Assembly: GCA_030537075.1 (NCBI GenBank)
Contig: JAUNOS010000002.1
Span: 105,494-169,493 of the forward strand
Direction of reading: 5' to 3'
Source: Candidatus Saccharimonadota bacterium
GTDB lineage: Bacteria > Patescibacteriota > Saccharimonadia > Saccharimonadales > Saccharimonadaceae
Length of the DNA stretch: 64,000 nucleotides
The notes under the pieces: generated by a model
Databases searched by the model: none
What the model saw: the letters and a program-made list of their open reading frames with translations, nothing else
Told to the model about the DNA's origin: nothing
Translations under genes and position numbers: made by a program
In this document: one piece after another, positions 17,456 to 26,250 of the stretch
Layout: each line of letters starts with the position of its first letter
How positions within the stretch are numbered: the first letter of the stretch is position 1

Positions 17456-19252
17456 TTACATCTGCGCTTTGAACATTTCGTAAAATGCGCCGCGCGCCGC
17501 GACCAACTCCTGATACGTTCCCTGTTCGATAATCTTACCACCTGCCATCACGAAAATCCTATCTGCTTTCTTCACCGTACTGAGCCGATGACTGACGGTG
17601 ATGATGGTCTTTTCTTTCTGATGAAACAGATGCTGAAAAATGCGGGCTTCCGCCGCCGCGTCGATGGCACTGGTGGGTTCATCCAGGATGATGACCGAGG
17701 CGTCGCGATAAAAATTGCGCGCCAAAGCTAGTCGCTGCCACTGCCCGCCCGACAGATCGACGCCCTTCACGCCATCTACCTCCATCCACTTGTCCACATA
17801 GGTGCCACCACCCTGCGGTAACTTGCTGACAAAATCAGCCGCCTCAGCCTGCTCCAGCGCCCACGCCATCCGCTCCTCATCCTTAGGCAGTGATACATCG
17901 CCATACCAGACATTGTCAGCCGCCGTCGCAAAATCGTAGCGCAGAAAATCCTGCCCCAGCACTGCTATGTCGCGATGCCAGCTGGCCGCATGACGCGGAC
18001 GGAGGCACTTGCCATCGATCAAAATCGCTCCCGAAGTTGGCGCATATAAACCGGTAAGCAATTTAATAAGCGTCGTTTTGCCAGCGCCATTTTCACCGAC
18101 AATCGCCACATGTTGGCCGCGCGCTATATCAAGCGAAACCTCCTTTAGCACTGGTGTCTCCATCCCGTGATAGGTAAAGCTCACTCGCTCTACCGTGATT
18201 TTTTGGCGCAGCGTTATCGAACTTGTCGCCTCCGTCTTCATAGTCGGCAGCGACATAAAATACTTATACTCCGCCATATTTGCTAGATCTTCGTCAATCG
18301 AATTATATATGCCAGTGAGTGAACTGACGCCCGACATGACGCGCGACACCATCTGCTGCACCAGCACGAATTGACCAATCGGCTGGCGATGCGCCACAAT
18401 CTCCAGCACTACCCAGACGAGAGCGACCACCTCAGCAAGCGCCTGGACTACCTCGCTCCCGAGCCGCCTCCCCATGAATGATCGTTCATACTCAATCATC
18501 CGTAGCTGGTTCTTGTCGCGCAGCGCCCCTCGTTCCGCCAATAAATGTCGTATGAGTCCGTAGAGCCGCAGCTCGGCAATTGCTGCTGGACGGCTGATCA
18601 TTCCCTCAAGCCAGTATTCCCGCCGACGCGTTTCGACATTATCACGCCAATGCTGTACCTGTAGCCGCGACAGACTGACCTGTACGATGCTACTCGGGAT
18701 GATTGCCACTAGCATAATCAACCCCAGCCACCAGCTCACGGCTGCCAAAATCCACAGGCCCGTTGCCAGTGAAATAATACTGGAGACAACTGAGGTGAGC
18801 TGAGAGAAGAGATATTGAAATGAATTCGTAAAGCTCCGCGCCTTCTCAAACATCGATATCGTCTCTGGGTCATCATAGCGCCAAAAATCCAGCGCATGTA
18901 GCCGAGCAAACATCTCATCGCTCACCGCTGCCTCAAGGCGATAGCGCGTCAACTGCTCAACATATGACTGCACCGTAGACCAAAAAGTTGACACGATACC
19001 CAAGACTACCGTCGCCACGACATAAAACAGCAGCTGCTGCGTATCACCGCGACCAGCATACACCTCCGCCAGCCCCGTTGTCGAAAGTGCCGCAAAATAC
19101 GTTGCTCCGAGCGGGAGTAGCGCATCTATAGCCACACCACAGACCTGGACAATCACCGCGCCAGGAGAGATCCGCCACATAATCAGCGCCACTTCCCATA
19201 ACACAGAGATGATGTCCCGAGACGATACTTTTGGTCGCTTTGCTGCTGACAT
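17456..19252 (-). CDS. ABC exporter-type transporter (fused permease and ATPase)
   Basis: About 598 residues: a six-helix exporter membrane domain and a C-terminal ATPase domain with Walker A GENGAGKTT, signature DLSGGQWQRLALARNF, Walker B VIILDEPTSA and switch histidine VSHRLST. A single gene suggests a homodimer. The substrate is unknown; the divergent signature resembles lantibiotic, peptide or lipid exporters. The ATG at 19252 is preferred, seven bases after a TATAAT. The frame reaches back to 19297. Confidence 0.93.
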   Translation of the reverse strand: MSAAKRPKVSSRDIISVLWEVALIMWRISPGAVIVQVCGVAIDALLPLGATYFAALSTTGLAEVYAGRGDTQQLLFYVVATVVLGIVSTFWSTVQSYVEQLTRYRLEAAVSDEMFARLHALDFWRYDDPETISMFEKARSFTNSFQYLFSQLTSVVSSIISLATGLWILAAVSWWLGLIMLVAIIPSSIVQVSLSRLQVQHWRDNVETRRREYWLEGMISRPAAIAELRLYGLIRHLLAERGALRDKNQLRMIEYERSFMGRRLGSEVVQALAEVVALVWVVLEIVAHRQPIGQFVLVQQMVSRVMSGVSSLTGIYNSIDEDLANMAEYKYFMSLPTMKTEATSSITLRQKITVERVSFTYHGMETPVLKEVSLDIARGQHVAIVGENGAGKTTLIKLLTGLYAPTSGAILIDGKCLRPRHAASWHRDIAVLGQDFLRYDFATAADNVWYGDVSLPKDEERMAWALEQAEAADFVSKLPQGGGTYVDKWMEVDGVKGVDLSGGQWQRLALARNFYRDASVIILDEPTSAIDAAAEARIFQHLFHQKEKTIITVSHRLSTVKKADRIFVMAGGKIIEQGTYQELVAARGAFYEMFKAQM

Positions 19253-19259
19253 GGTCTTT

Positions 19260-19265
19260 ATTATA
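19260..19265 (-). promoter_or_regulatory. -10 box for the leaderless ABC gene
   Basis: TATAAT on the minus strand, seven bases before the ATG at 19252. Confidence 0.6.
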
Positions 19266-19311
19266 CACCGCACAAAGAGAAAAAGCCCGGCCTTCATTGC
19301 ACCAGATATGC

Positions 19312-19317
19312 TACACT
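19312..19317 (+). promoter_or_regulatory. Extended -10 box for the leaderless small membrane peptide
   Basis: TGCTACACT, with the hexamer ending six bases before the ATG at 19324. Confidence 0.5.
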
Positions 19318-19323
19318 ATGCTC

Positions 19324-19416
19324 ATGAAACTCTCCATCATCTTGATCATGAGCCTCCTCGCCATTATCATTGTTCTCATCACGAGCACCATCATATCCAG
19401 CTCGACCGCTCAATGA
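19324..19416 (+). CDS. Predicted 30-residue single-helix membrane peptide
   Basis: A very small ORF consisting of Met-Lys, a ~22-residue Ile/Leu-rich membrane helix and a short polar tail (SSSTAQ). It has no Shine-Dalgarno site, but an extended -10 box sits exactly six bases before its ATG, as for many other genes in this window. A hairpin at 19459-19486 follows. It lies divergent from the ABC exporter, with -10 boxes about 50 bases apart. It could be a small regulatory subunit, but nothing proves it is translated. In-frame ATG at 19318 would make it two residues longer. Confidence 0.45.
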   Translation: MKLSIILIMSLLAIIIVLITSTIISSSTAQ

Positions 19417-19458
19417 GTAGCGCTGGTGATCCATGGGACCAGCCACATCTCGGGAAAG

Positions 19459-19486
19459 AAAATACCACCTCGTACAGGTGGCATTT
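19459..19486. terminator. Hairpin between the small peptide gene and the CPBP gene
   Basis: AAATACCACCT pairs with AGGTGGCATTT with one mismatch and a 5-base loop. It is placed to end the CPBP gene (minus strand, followed by TCTTTCCC) and possibly the small plus-strand gene. Confidence 0.6.
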
Positions 19487-19540
19487 CTGGTAGTTTCTCG
19501 TGTGATGGAATCTTACAACTCCACTAGAGCCTATTTTTTA

Positions 19541-20419
19541 TTACTGCGAGTGCGTGTCAGCCTTATTGCTCTGCTCAAAAGCAAGTCGCCCACGTGTTGC
19601 AACAATCGCCACGATTGCTAGCACTGTCAGACCGAGCGCAGCAGGCCAGTTATTGGCGACAGCAACGCCGCTGAGCGTTGCGACAACAAAGAGCGACCAG
19701 TTGACGCTATTGTGTGCGAGTATGGCAAGAAACACACTGCCGCGTGCCTTGTTGACGAGCCATGACATCACGACCGACATACTCACCACTAGTACAAGGT
19801 ACGCCCATAACTGCGAAACATCACTGCGTGCTGTGTCCCATTCGGAAGTAAAGAACAGTGGCACATGCCATAGACAATGCACAACACCCAGAATAACCGC
19901 CGCAACTAGCGGGTGATACCGCCGCTGCAAACGATGAAGAGCAAAACCTCGCCAGCCGCCCTCTTCTTGTATCGGACCACCAGCAATATATACGACAAAT
20001 GTAACGAGCAGCGTCGCGATAATCGCAGGCGATATGTCAGACGAAATCCCGACACCACCAAAGAGGAAATATGCCGCACAAATCGCGAGAGGAATTGCCA
20101 CCAGCGCAAGAATATATGCCAGTGGGTGCGCCTGCCGCTGCGTAAAGCTCTTTTGTAGCTGCTTTACTCCTTTGCGTCCACTCACAATGCGAGTAACAAC
20201 AAACACCGCAACCAGCGGCCCCGCAATAAGCCCGAGCTGATTGATGCCGGCAACTGCAGAATGCGGCAGTTCATACGGTAGCAGCCCGACACCTGTCTGC
20301 GACAACCACCATGGACTCCATCCAATCCACGACCCAAGATATGCGAGAATAAAGAATGATGCGAGGGGGTAGGCACGAACAGTGCTAATGAACTTGTTTT
20401 TTATAGATAGTTGACTCAT
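19541..20419 (-). CDS. CPBP family intramembrane metalloprotease
   Basis: 292 residues, about eight membrane helices. The three CPBP (Abi/CAAX-like) motifs are present in order: QEEGGWRG (EExxxR), VVHCLWHVP (HxxxH-like) and LAHNSVNWS (HxxxN). Relatives process membrane proteins or bacteriocins; the substrate here is unknown. Leaderless start from TATAGT six bases before the ATG. The neighbouring exporter could be related, but this is only proximity. Confidence 0.93.
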   Translation of the reverse strand: MSQLSIKNKFISTVRAYPLASFFILAYLGSWIGWSPWWLSQTGVGLLPYELPHSAVAGINQLGLIAGPLVAVFVVTRIVSGRKGVKQLQKSFTQRQAHPLAYILALVAIPLAICAAYFLFGGVGISSDISPAIIATLLVTFVVYIAGGPIQEEGGWRGFALHRLQRRYHPLVAAVILGVVHCLWHVPLFFTSEWDTARSDVSQLWAYLVLVVSMSVVMSWLVNKARGSVFLAILAHNSVNWSLFVVATLSGVAVANNWPAALGLTVLAIVAIVATRGRLAFEQSNKADTHSQ

Positions 20420-20425
20420 AGAGCC

Positions 20426-20431
20426 ACTATA
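20426..20431 (-). promoter_or_regulatory. -10 box for the leaderless CPBP gene
   Basis: TATAGT on the minus strand, six bases before the ATG at 20419. Confidence 0.55.
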
Positions 20432-20544
20432 CCTTACTGGTAATATTATTGCAACCAGCGGCGCAACTCACCGTTTTTAGTGTTTTGTACTAAAATAAGG
20501 CTCTAGCGGAGTTGTAAAATTCCACCAAACCAGGATAAAACGAG

Positions 20545-20566
20545 AAAAAAGAGCGCCTTCGCGCTC
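20545..20566 (-). terminator. Intrinsic terminator of tRNA-Leu(GAG)
   Basis: On the minus strand, GAGCGC-GAAG-GCGCTC followed by TTTTTT. A textbook terminator 24 bases after the tRNA. Confidence 0.92.
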
Positions 20567-20589
20567 AGTCTCCCAGTCCTGTCCTGTTG

Positions 20590-20676
20590 TGGTGCGAGCG
20601 AGAAGACTTGAACTTCCACGAACCTAGGTTCACTAGCCCCTCAAGCTAGCGCGTCTACCAATTCCGCCACGCCCGC
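20590..20676 (-). tRNA. tRNA-Leu (anticodon GAG)
   Basis: Minus strand: acceptor stem GCGGGCG / CGCTCGC, anticodon stem CTAGC / GCTAG enclosing TTGAGGG (GAG), long variable arm, T-loop GTTCAAG, encoded CCA. It has its own promoter, leader element and terminator. Confidence 0.97.
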
Positions 20677-20690
20677 GTACCCAGTGCATC

Positions 20691-20731
20691 ACGCGCCACG
20701 CGTCTACGCATATTTACGTTTCACGCAGCCG
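20691..20731 (-). other. Conserved leader element upstream of tRNA-Leu(GAG)
   Basis: Shares GGCGGCTGCGTGAAACG and flanking sequence with 16131-16182. The small hairpin TGCGT-GAA-ACGTA keeps pairing through a G-U wobble. Because the promoter lies upstream (20754-20782), this block is inside the primary transcript and must be removed when the tRNA 5' end is made. Confidence 0.65.
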
Positions 20732-20753
20732 CCGCGCCTGTATACAGCACTTA

Positions 20754-20782
20754 TTATACCTGATGCTACGGGGTTTTGTAAA
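20754..20782 (-). promoter_or_regulatory. Promoter of tRNA-Leu(GAG)
   Basis: TTTACA (20777-20782), 17 bases, TATAAT (20754-20759) on the minus strand. It overlaps the 3' end of the upstream binding-protein gene. Confidence 0.75.
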
Positions 20783-22556
20783 CTGAATTATGCCGCACGG
20801 TCCAATATATGACGTCTGCAAAGCGGTCGACTGGCTGGACGAGTTGCGCCTTTGGTGACATTGTCTGAGCTGAACTTAGGCTGATGTAGTCCATATGCGA
20901 CTGATATAGCGCCAAGGCCGGTGCATCACTCTGCCAATGACGCACGAAGGCCTGATACTTGGTCTGGCGCTGAGCCGACGCTCGACGCGCCCGACCACCC
21001 GACAGCGCATCGTCAGCGATGGCACTATTATAATTTGAGAAATTCAGCCCGCTGCGGTTCGCCTGTGATGAGTGCCAATAAGCGTAAACATCAGGATCAC
21101 CGCCGATAACCAACTCATACACCAGCACGTCAAAACTGCGCGGCTGCAAGACACTGGCAAGCACATTTTGCTCTACATTTGCCGGGTCAACGATCTTTAT
21201 TTCGGTGTTGATAAGCAGATGCTCCCGCCACGCTTTCGCCAGTTCCTGTGCTGCCTTTTCAAGCTCCGAACCCTTTAGCACCACGAGAGACAAGGACAAA
21301 TCCTGGTCACCCTTCTTGCGCCGCTCCCCTTGCACGGTCCAGCCCTCACCATCCAGCAGACTGCGTGCCGCGGCCACATCAAACACCAGGCGACCCGCCC
21401 CACCACCACTGACTTGCTCTGGCAGTAATGGTCCATCCAGCTGACCTGTCGAAAATTCCAATCGCTGCCGTAACGCGACCGTATCGATCGACTGCACCAG
21501 CGCCTGGCGTACCTTTCGGGAAGACAATAGCTCACTCTGCGTATTGAACAGCGCATAGACACCGTTATTCACCGCATAACTGCGGCTCGTGTGTGACGAC
21601 TTGATATAATCTGGGCGTTCGCTCAATGATAATTCAGGCGTCGCCATAATTTCACTCGTCTTCAGCCCGCGAACAACTGCCTCTTTGTTCGGATAGACAT
21701 ACAGCTGGAAGCGATCGAGTTTCGCCTTGCCGCGATGATATTGTGGATTAGCAGCCATATGCACAATCTTCCTTGTTCCATCCGGACTCGTATTTTGCAG
21801 CAGGCGTAAACTAAACGGCCCAGAGGTCACCGGAGCATTACTGTAGCCATGCTCACGCAGCGATGATGGCTTCACTTCACTCAGGCTATGGTGCGGTAAA
21901 ATCGGAAACGTCAAGGCGTGCATAAAAGGTGCATACGGCGCCGGCAAAACGAATTTCACCGTCGTATCATCAACGAGCTGCGCTGATACCGACTGCCAAC
22001 CTGCGATCTCTGCTTTTGTTTGACTATTCTTTAGCAAATTCACCGTAAAAACAACATCCTTAGCGTTCAAATCAACACCATCAGACCACTTGAGCCCCTT
22101 TCGTAGTGTCACTGTGTATTCTTTTTCCGTGTCATCGATCTTTACTCGTTCGGCAAGATCAGAACGCAGATGACCCGTCGCGTCATAATCATACAAGCCC
22201 GCAAATAGCAATTTCGCCGCCGACTTTTCAGCACTGGAGCGCGCAAAAAGCGGATTGAGCGTCTCGAGCGGGCCGGTCACCCCTTCCGAGTAGGCGCCAC
22301 CCGACACTGGCTCATCTTTCACGTAGGCCGACCGAAACACGTGCCACTGAGCGACACTGAGGGTGATAAGTAAAAAGATGAGCGCCATCCACCCAAAGAT
22401 ATGACGACGCACACCCGAAAGATGATCAAGGCGGGAAGTGATAAACTTTCGCCCGTGTCGCAGGGTGGTCAGGGTCAGCTTACGCGCCTGCTTGTCGATC
22501 TTCTTTGAAAAGCGCAGTTTTTTCCCTTTTTTTGGTGGTGACTTTTTGGGGTCCAA
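20766..22556 (-). CDS. Membrane-anchored family 5 solute-binding protein (OppA/DppA-like)
   Basis: 596 residues. A very basic N-terminus (about 45 residues) and one membrane helix (~residues 52-70) replace the usual lipoprotein signal. The SBP_bac_5 body follows: GPLETLNPLFARSSAEKSAAKLLFAGLYDYD, TVTLRKGLKWSDGVDLNAKDVVFTV and SSRKVRQALVQSIDT. Such proteins capture oligopeptides for ABC import, which fits a peptide-scavenging parasite, but no Opp permease is in the window. The start is TTG at 22556 with AAGGAGCG at good distance. Confidence 0.9.
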   Translation of the reverse strand: MDPKKSPPKKGKKLRFSKKIDKQARKLTLTTLRHGRKFITSRLDHLSGVRRHIFGWMALIFLLITLSVAQWHVFRSAYVKDEPVSGGAYSEGVTGPLETLNPLFARSSAEKSAAKLLFAGLYDYDATGHLRSDLAERVKIDDTEKEYTVTLRKGLKWSDGVDLNAKDVVFTVNLLKNSQTKAEIAGWQSVSAQLVDDTTVKFVLPAPYAPFMHALTFPILPHHSLSEVKPSSLREHGYSNAPVTSGPFSLRLLQNTSPDGTRKIVHMAANPQYHRGKAKLDRFQLYVYPNKEAVVRGLKTSEIMATPELSLSERPDYIKSSHTSRSYAVNNGVYALFNTQSELLSSRKVRQALVQSIDTVALRQRLEFSTGQLDGPLLPEQVSGGGAGRLVFDVAAARSLLDGEGWTVQGERRKKGDQDLSLSLVVLKGSELEKAAQELAKAWREHLLINTEIKIVDPANVEQNVLASVLQPRSFDVLVYELVIGGDPDVYAYWHSSQANRSGLNFSNYNSAIADDALSGGRARRASAQRQTKYQAFVRHWQSDAPALALYQSHMDYISLSSAQTMSPKAQLVQPVDRFADVIYWTVRHNSVYKTP

Positions 22557-22569
22557 GACGCGCTCCTTG

Positions 22570-22803
22570 CTATCCTGCGTTTGGCAGAATCATACTCGCC
22601 AAGATAGACAGGACAAACACCACCGCGAAAAAGATAGTGACATCAAAAAGATTTTTATCAAAGCCACGCCGTGTCGTAAACAGCTCACCAGATGAGCCAA
22701 AACCAGCGCCAAGACTCGCGCCTCGCTGCTGCAACAGGATAGCGATAATCATCAACACAGCAGAACCCAGCGTGATGTACGGCAAAATAGTATCTAAACT
22801 CAT
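22570..22803 (-). CDS. secG: Preprotein translocase subunit SecG
   Basis: 77 residues, two membrane helices, with the SecG signature ILLQQRGASLGAGFGSSGELFTTRRGFDK between them. SecG assists SecYE in protein export. AAGGAGAATTC precedes the ATG, which overlaps the upstream stop codon (ATGA). Confidence 0.95.
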   Translation of the reverse strand: MSLDTILPYITLGSAVLMIIAILLQQRGASLGAGFGSSGELFTTRRGFDKNLFDVTIFFAVVFVLSILASMILPNAG

Positions 22804-23198
22804 GAATTCTCCTTCTTATACAGTCCGCCCGCGTCAAACGCGTTGCTCACTATATAGTTTACCAGACTCATGATGATTCCTGCAAGGATAGAGGCGCCAA
22901 AGGTCATTGACACCTCTGGAACCAATGCAAGAGTGATATATACCATGAGTCCATTCACGATAAGAGTAAACAGTCCGAGCGTAAGTAATATTGCCGGTAG
23001 TGACAGGATAACGACAATGGGCTTCACTACCGAGTTAACGATAGAAAATATCAGACCAGCAAGCAGAAACACAGCAATCGCCGAAGCCGTACCAAGGTCT
23101 GCACCGACTGAACCGAGAAGTGTTGCCGCAACCCACAAGCCAAGTGAGTTAAGCACCCACCGCACCAATATCACCGCTACAAGTTGCCGTCCCTGCAT
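22800..23198 (-). CDS. YvlD-like (DUF360, phage-holin superfamily 4) membrane protein
   Basis: 132 residues, four membrane helices, with the family features IFSIVNSVVKPIVVILSLPAILLTLGLFTLIVNGLMVY. In Firmicutes relatives are linked to envelope stress; role here unknown. Its ATG shares a base with the pseudopilin stop (TAATG), and it overlaps secG, so pilin-yvlD-secG-binding protein is probably one transcript. Confidence 0.88.
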   Translation of the reverse strand: MQGRQLVAVILVRWVLNSLGLWVAATLLGSVGADLGTASAIAVFLLAGLIFSIVNSVVKPIVVILSLPAILLTLGLFTLIVNGLMVYITLALVPEVSMTFGASILAGIIMSLVNYIVSNAFDAGGLYKKENS

Positions 23199-23587
23199 TA
23201 TGGAGTACCCCCTGGTCCACTGGTGCCAGGCATCAGCGGACAGCCACCGTCTTTGATTTTCTGCTCGGTGCTGTGAATGTAGAATTTCAGCGGGGGCTGA
23301 CTACTTGCGGCTTCTAGGCAGAATTCCGCACCGGCATTTTGCACATAAACGGAGATGTTGGCCGTGTTACTCTTATACGAAGAAGGGAGGGTCGCAGGGT
23401 AGACATTTTTAAAATTCTTCTCCTGCTCCATGGCAGCCGACGCCGAGCGAAGATCTGCCTGCAACTCCTTCGTCACCACATCCTTTCGCCACTCGCCATA
23501 CCCAACCATCCCGATACCGGCGAGGATGGCGATGACAACGATAGCTATCAATACTTCAACCAATGTAAATCCTCGAGTCTGTTTCAT
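23198..23587 (-). CDS. Type IV pilin/pseudopilin
   Basis: 129 residues with a short basic leader (MKQTRG) and the prepilin cleavage and methylation site G-FTLVEVLIAIVVIAILAGIG, then a helical stalk and a small globular head with two cysteines (FCLEAA, GGCPLM), which may form the D-loop. It is a pilus or competence-pilus subunit. The rest of the assembly machinery (except a PilM-like gene at 55041) is outside this window. Leaderless start from TATCAT, lying inside the 3' end of uvrC. Confidence 0.93.
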   Translation of the reverse strand: MKQTRGFTLVEVLIAIVVIAILAGIGMVGYGEWRKDVVTKELQADLRSASAAMEQEKNFKNVYPATLPSSYKSNTANISVYVQNAGAEFCLEAASSQPPLKFYIHSTEQKIKDGGCPLMPGTSGPGGTP

Positions 23588-23588
23588 G

Positions 23589-25115
23589 TTACGATGATAC
23601 CATAACCTTAATCTTTTTGGCTAGAGAGTCACCCACCACCGCGGCGACCTCCTGCTCGCTAGCGGCAGCAAGACCTTTCACGCTGCCGAACGTTTTCATG
23701 AGCTTGGCGCGAGTTTTGGGGCCGATGCCGGGAATGTCCTCGAGCTGACTTTTCGTGGCTGACTGACGTTTCAGTGTCGTATGATAGCTCACGGCAAAGC
23801 GGTGCGATTCATCGCGGATACGCTGAAAGAGTTTAGTGATATCGCTGTAACGGTAAGCCTGGGTGCTGGCGCGGAGGTTTTTGGAGTGCGACCCAGCGTT
23901 AATTTGGCCGGGATGGAGATTGATGATGGTGATGTCGCCGTCGCGAGTGATATAGGCGTCCTTAATGTCGTGCGGCACTGTCACCATTGAGCCAGCCTGA
24001 TGGATGATAATTTCCTCTTCCCGCTTGGCGATACTAATAATTGGAATCTTCAGTCCACGTTCATCACGCGCTTTGATGGCTGCCGCTAGCTGCCCTTTGC
24101 CGCCATCGATCAGCATAAGATCAGGCATGCCCCAGCTTTTGAGATTGCGTTCGCTCAGGCGCCGGAAAATGACGTGATACATATTGCCGGTGTCATCGTT
24201 TTTTTCATTGACTTTGAATTTGCGATATTCAGCACGGTCACTCACGCCGTTGGTAAACACCACCATGCTGGCGACGACATTTTGGCCGCCTTGGTGCGAA
24301 ATATCGTAGCCCTCGATGCGAGCCGGGATAGCACCAAGCCCCAGTATCGTCGCAATATCCGCCAGCGCCTTATCTTTGGAAATATCCAAAAACTCCTTAT
24401 CGCCGAAACAAACTCGCCGCTGGAGTTCTTGCATGGCACGCAGTTTATTGCGTAAACTCGCCGCCTTTTCAAAGTCGTGCAGCCCTGCCGCGGTTTTCAT
24501 ATCCCGCTCGAGCTCGGCGGCGATGGCTTTGCGATTACCTTTGATGTAACTAATGAGTTTTCGCAAGTTCGCCTTGTACGCCTCTGGCCCATCACCTACC
24601 CGTGGCGACAACCCCAAATCTTCATCCAGCCGACTCTGCCCTGGCCGTCGTTCACGCGTCAGATACGGGAAGATTTTGCGTAAATATCGCAGGGCCTTTT
24701 TGAGCGCATAGCCGTTATAAAACGGGCCGTAATACTCCGCACCATCATCCGCCGGGTTGCGCGTAACACTCACTACCGGCCACTCGCTTTTCATATCAAT
24801 CCGCACATAACTCTGCGATTTATCATCACGCAGCAGCACATTGTAGCGCGGCATGTAGCGCTTTACCATCTCGCTTTCGAGAAACAACGCGTCAACCTCA
24901 CTCTCCGTCTCGATCCAGTCCGTATCGGCAATCTCTGCCACCAAGGCCATGGTTTTATTATCCCGCGCCCGGCTATCCTGAAAATACTGCCGCACCCGAT
25001 TGCGCAGCACCGCCGCCTTGCCAACATAAATCACCTCACCATCGGCGGATTTGTGAAAATACACACCGGGGCTGCGCGGGAGGGTTTTGAGTTTGGATTC
25101 GAGTACAGAGTTCAC
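23589..25115 (-). CDS. uvrC: Excinuclease ABC subunit C
   Basis: 508 residues. N-terminal GIY-YIG nuclease (PGVYFHKSADGEVIYVGKA), central UVR motif (HDFEKAASLRNKLRAMQEL), RNase H-like second nuclease region (GYDISHQGGQNVVASMVVF, LIDGGKGQLAAA) and a C-terminal helix-hairpin-helix (LEDIPGIGPKTRAKLMKTFGS). It makes both incisions in nucleotide excision repair with UvrA (42464) and UvrB. Somewhat shorter than E. coli UvrC. GTG start, seven bases after TATAAT. Confidence 0.97.
   Translation of the reverse strand: MNSVLESKLKTLPRSPGVYFHKSADGEVIYVGKAAVLRNRVRQYFQDSRARDNKTMALVAEIADTDWIETESEVDALFLESEMVKRYMPRYNVLLRDDKSQSYVRIDMKSEWPVVSVTRNPADDGAEYYGPFYNGYALKKALRYLRKIFPYLTRERRPGQSRLDEDLGLSPRVGDGPEAYKANLRKLISYIKGNRKAIAAELERDMKTAAGLHDFEKAASLRNKLRAMQELQRRVCFGDKEFLDISKDKALADIATILGLGAIPARIEGYDISHQGGQNVVASMVVFTNGVSDRAEYRKFKVNEKNDDTGNMYHVIFRRLSERNLKSWGMPDLMLIDGGKGQLAAAIKARDERGLKIPIISIAKREEEIIIHQAGSMVTVPHDIKDAYITRDGDITIINLHPGQINAGSHSKNLRASTQAYRYSDITKLFQRIRDESHRFAVSYHTTLKRQSATKSQLEDIPGIGPKTRAKLMKTFGSVKGLAAASEQEVAAVVGDSLAKKIKVMVSS
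23594..23599 (-). promoter_or_regulatory. Extended -10 box for the leaderless pseudopilin gene
   Basis: TGGTATCAT on the minus strand, with the hexamer ending six bases before the ATG at 23587. Confidence 0.6.
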
Positions 25116-25122
25116 AATTTTT

Positions 25123-25128
25123 ATTATA
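25123..25128 (-). promoter_or_regulatory. -10 box for leaderless uvrC
   Basis: TATAAT on the minus strand, seven bases before the GTG at 25115. Confidence 0.6.
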
Positions 25129-25222
25129 CGAAATCACCGCCAACTACTCCAGAATGTCCATTCTTTTCTTTGCGCGAGAAAGTGCTATACTCATTGAAAA
25201 GGATCTTTTATTTATTAACAGT

Positions 25223-26173
25223 ATGAAGCTACTAAATTTTCGCAACGCCCAAAAACACACATCATCAACGAAAAAATACAAGAAAGCCGCACTTATCACC
25301 GGAGCAAGTATCGTAGCACTTGGAACAGTAGGCTATGCCGGAGCGGTATATGACCAGTCGTCACTTGAACGAAGCAATACACCAATTGTCATTGAGGTGG
25401 CTAAAGATGAAATTTCCATGGACTATCACACACATCGCCAGACAATCAGTGCAAACCTGAGAGGCATTAGTTCGTTTGCAGAAGTAATGATTGGCGATAA
25501 AAGCGTGCCTATCAAACAGCGAGAAAATCACACAGGGCGCATTGAACATACTATTGAGTCGATTCCTGAAGGAGATAGCCGGGTGACGATTTTTGCTATT
25601 GACGGTAAGCGCCAAGTGGAGAAGATACTCACCCTTAAGCGACAGACAAGAGCCAACTACGACAAGCAAGAACTCGAAAAGCAGTTAGCACGCACCGAAG
25701 AAGCGTTGCAAAAGGCCGAGTCGAACATGAATGATGAAACAATTGCCACCGCTCGAACCGAAATCCAACACCTCCCCGAAGAAAAGCGCGCCCAATTTAG
25801 TGAGCGGCTTGTCAAAGTCGAAAAGCGCCAGCAGGAAGAAAAGGAGCGTGCCGAGCAAGAAAAGCGCGCAGCCGAAGCGGAAAAGAAACGCCAGGAAGAG
25901 CAGCAAAAACGAGAGGAAGAAGCAGCTGCTTTGCGAGCACAACAACGTGCCTCCCGACAATACGCACCACAACCCCAGCGACAATATAATGCTCAGCCGC
26001 GCCACACGGCACCCAGCGCCTCCCCACATCCACCTGCCGCCTCAGGGCCACACTTCAAAAACTGCAAAGAGGCACGAGCTGCTGGCTATAGCCATATGCG
26101 GCGCGGCCAACCCGGATATGCACCGCATCTCGACAGAGATAATGACGGTATCGCCTGCGATAAGCATCGCTAA
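25223..26173 (+). CDS. Secreted coiled-coil protein with C-terminal excalibur domain
   Basis: About 316 residues from the ATG at 25223: basic N-terminus and membrane segment (~residues 22-42), a beta-rich region, a long charged coiled coil (roughly 150-250, rich in Glu, Lys, Gln and Arg), a Pro/Gln linker, and a C-terminal excalibur calcium-binding module (FKNCKEARAAGYS ... DRDNDGIACD). The DxDxDG-type calcium loop and both cysteines are present. Excalibur domains are common in secreted bacterial nucleases and wall proteins; no nuclease domain is seen. A TATACT at 25186-25191 may be the -10 box. The start is uncertain because no Shine-Dalgarno site is well placed. Confidence 0.82.
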   Translation: MKLLNFRNAQKHTSSTKKYKKAALITGASIVALGTVGYAGAVYDQSSLERSNTPIVIEVAKDEISMDYHTHRQTISANLRGISSFAEVMIGDKSVPIKQRENHTGRIEHTIESIPEGDSRVTIFAIDGKRQVEKILTLKRQTRANYDKQELEKQLARTEEALQKAESNMNDETIATARTEIQHLPEEKRAQFSERLVKVEKRQQEEKERAEQEKRAAEAEKKRQEEQQKREEEAAALRAQQRASRQYAPQPQRQYNAQPRHTAPSASPHPPAASGPHFKNCKEARAAGYSHMRRGQPGYAPHLDRDNDGIACDKHR

Positions 26174-26250
26174 ATATTCAGTCAACCGGCCTGGTCTATC
26201 CTTTTTTGTACTATTTGCGGCTCGATGACAGCTAGTAGGTTGCCGTAGCA

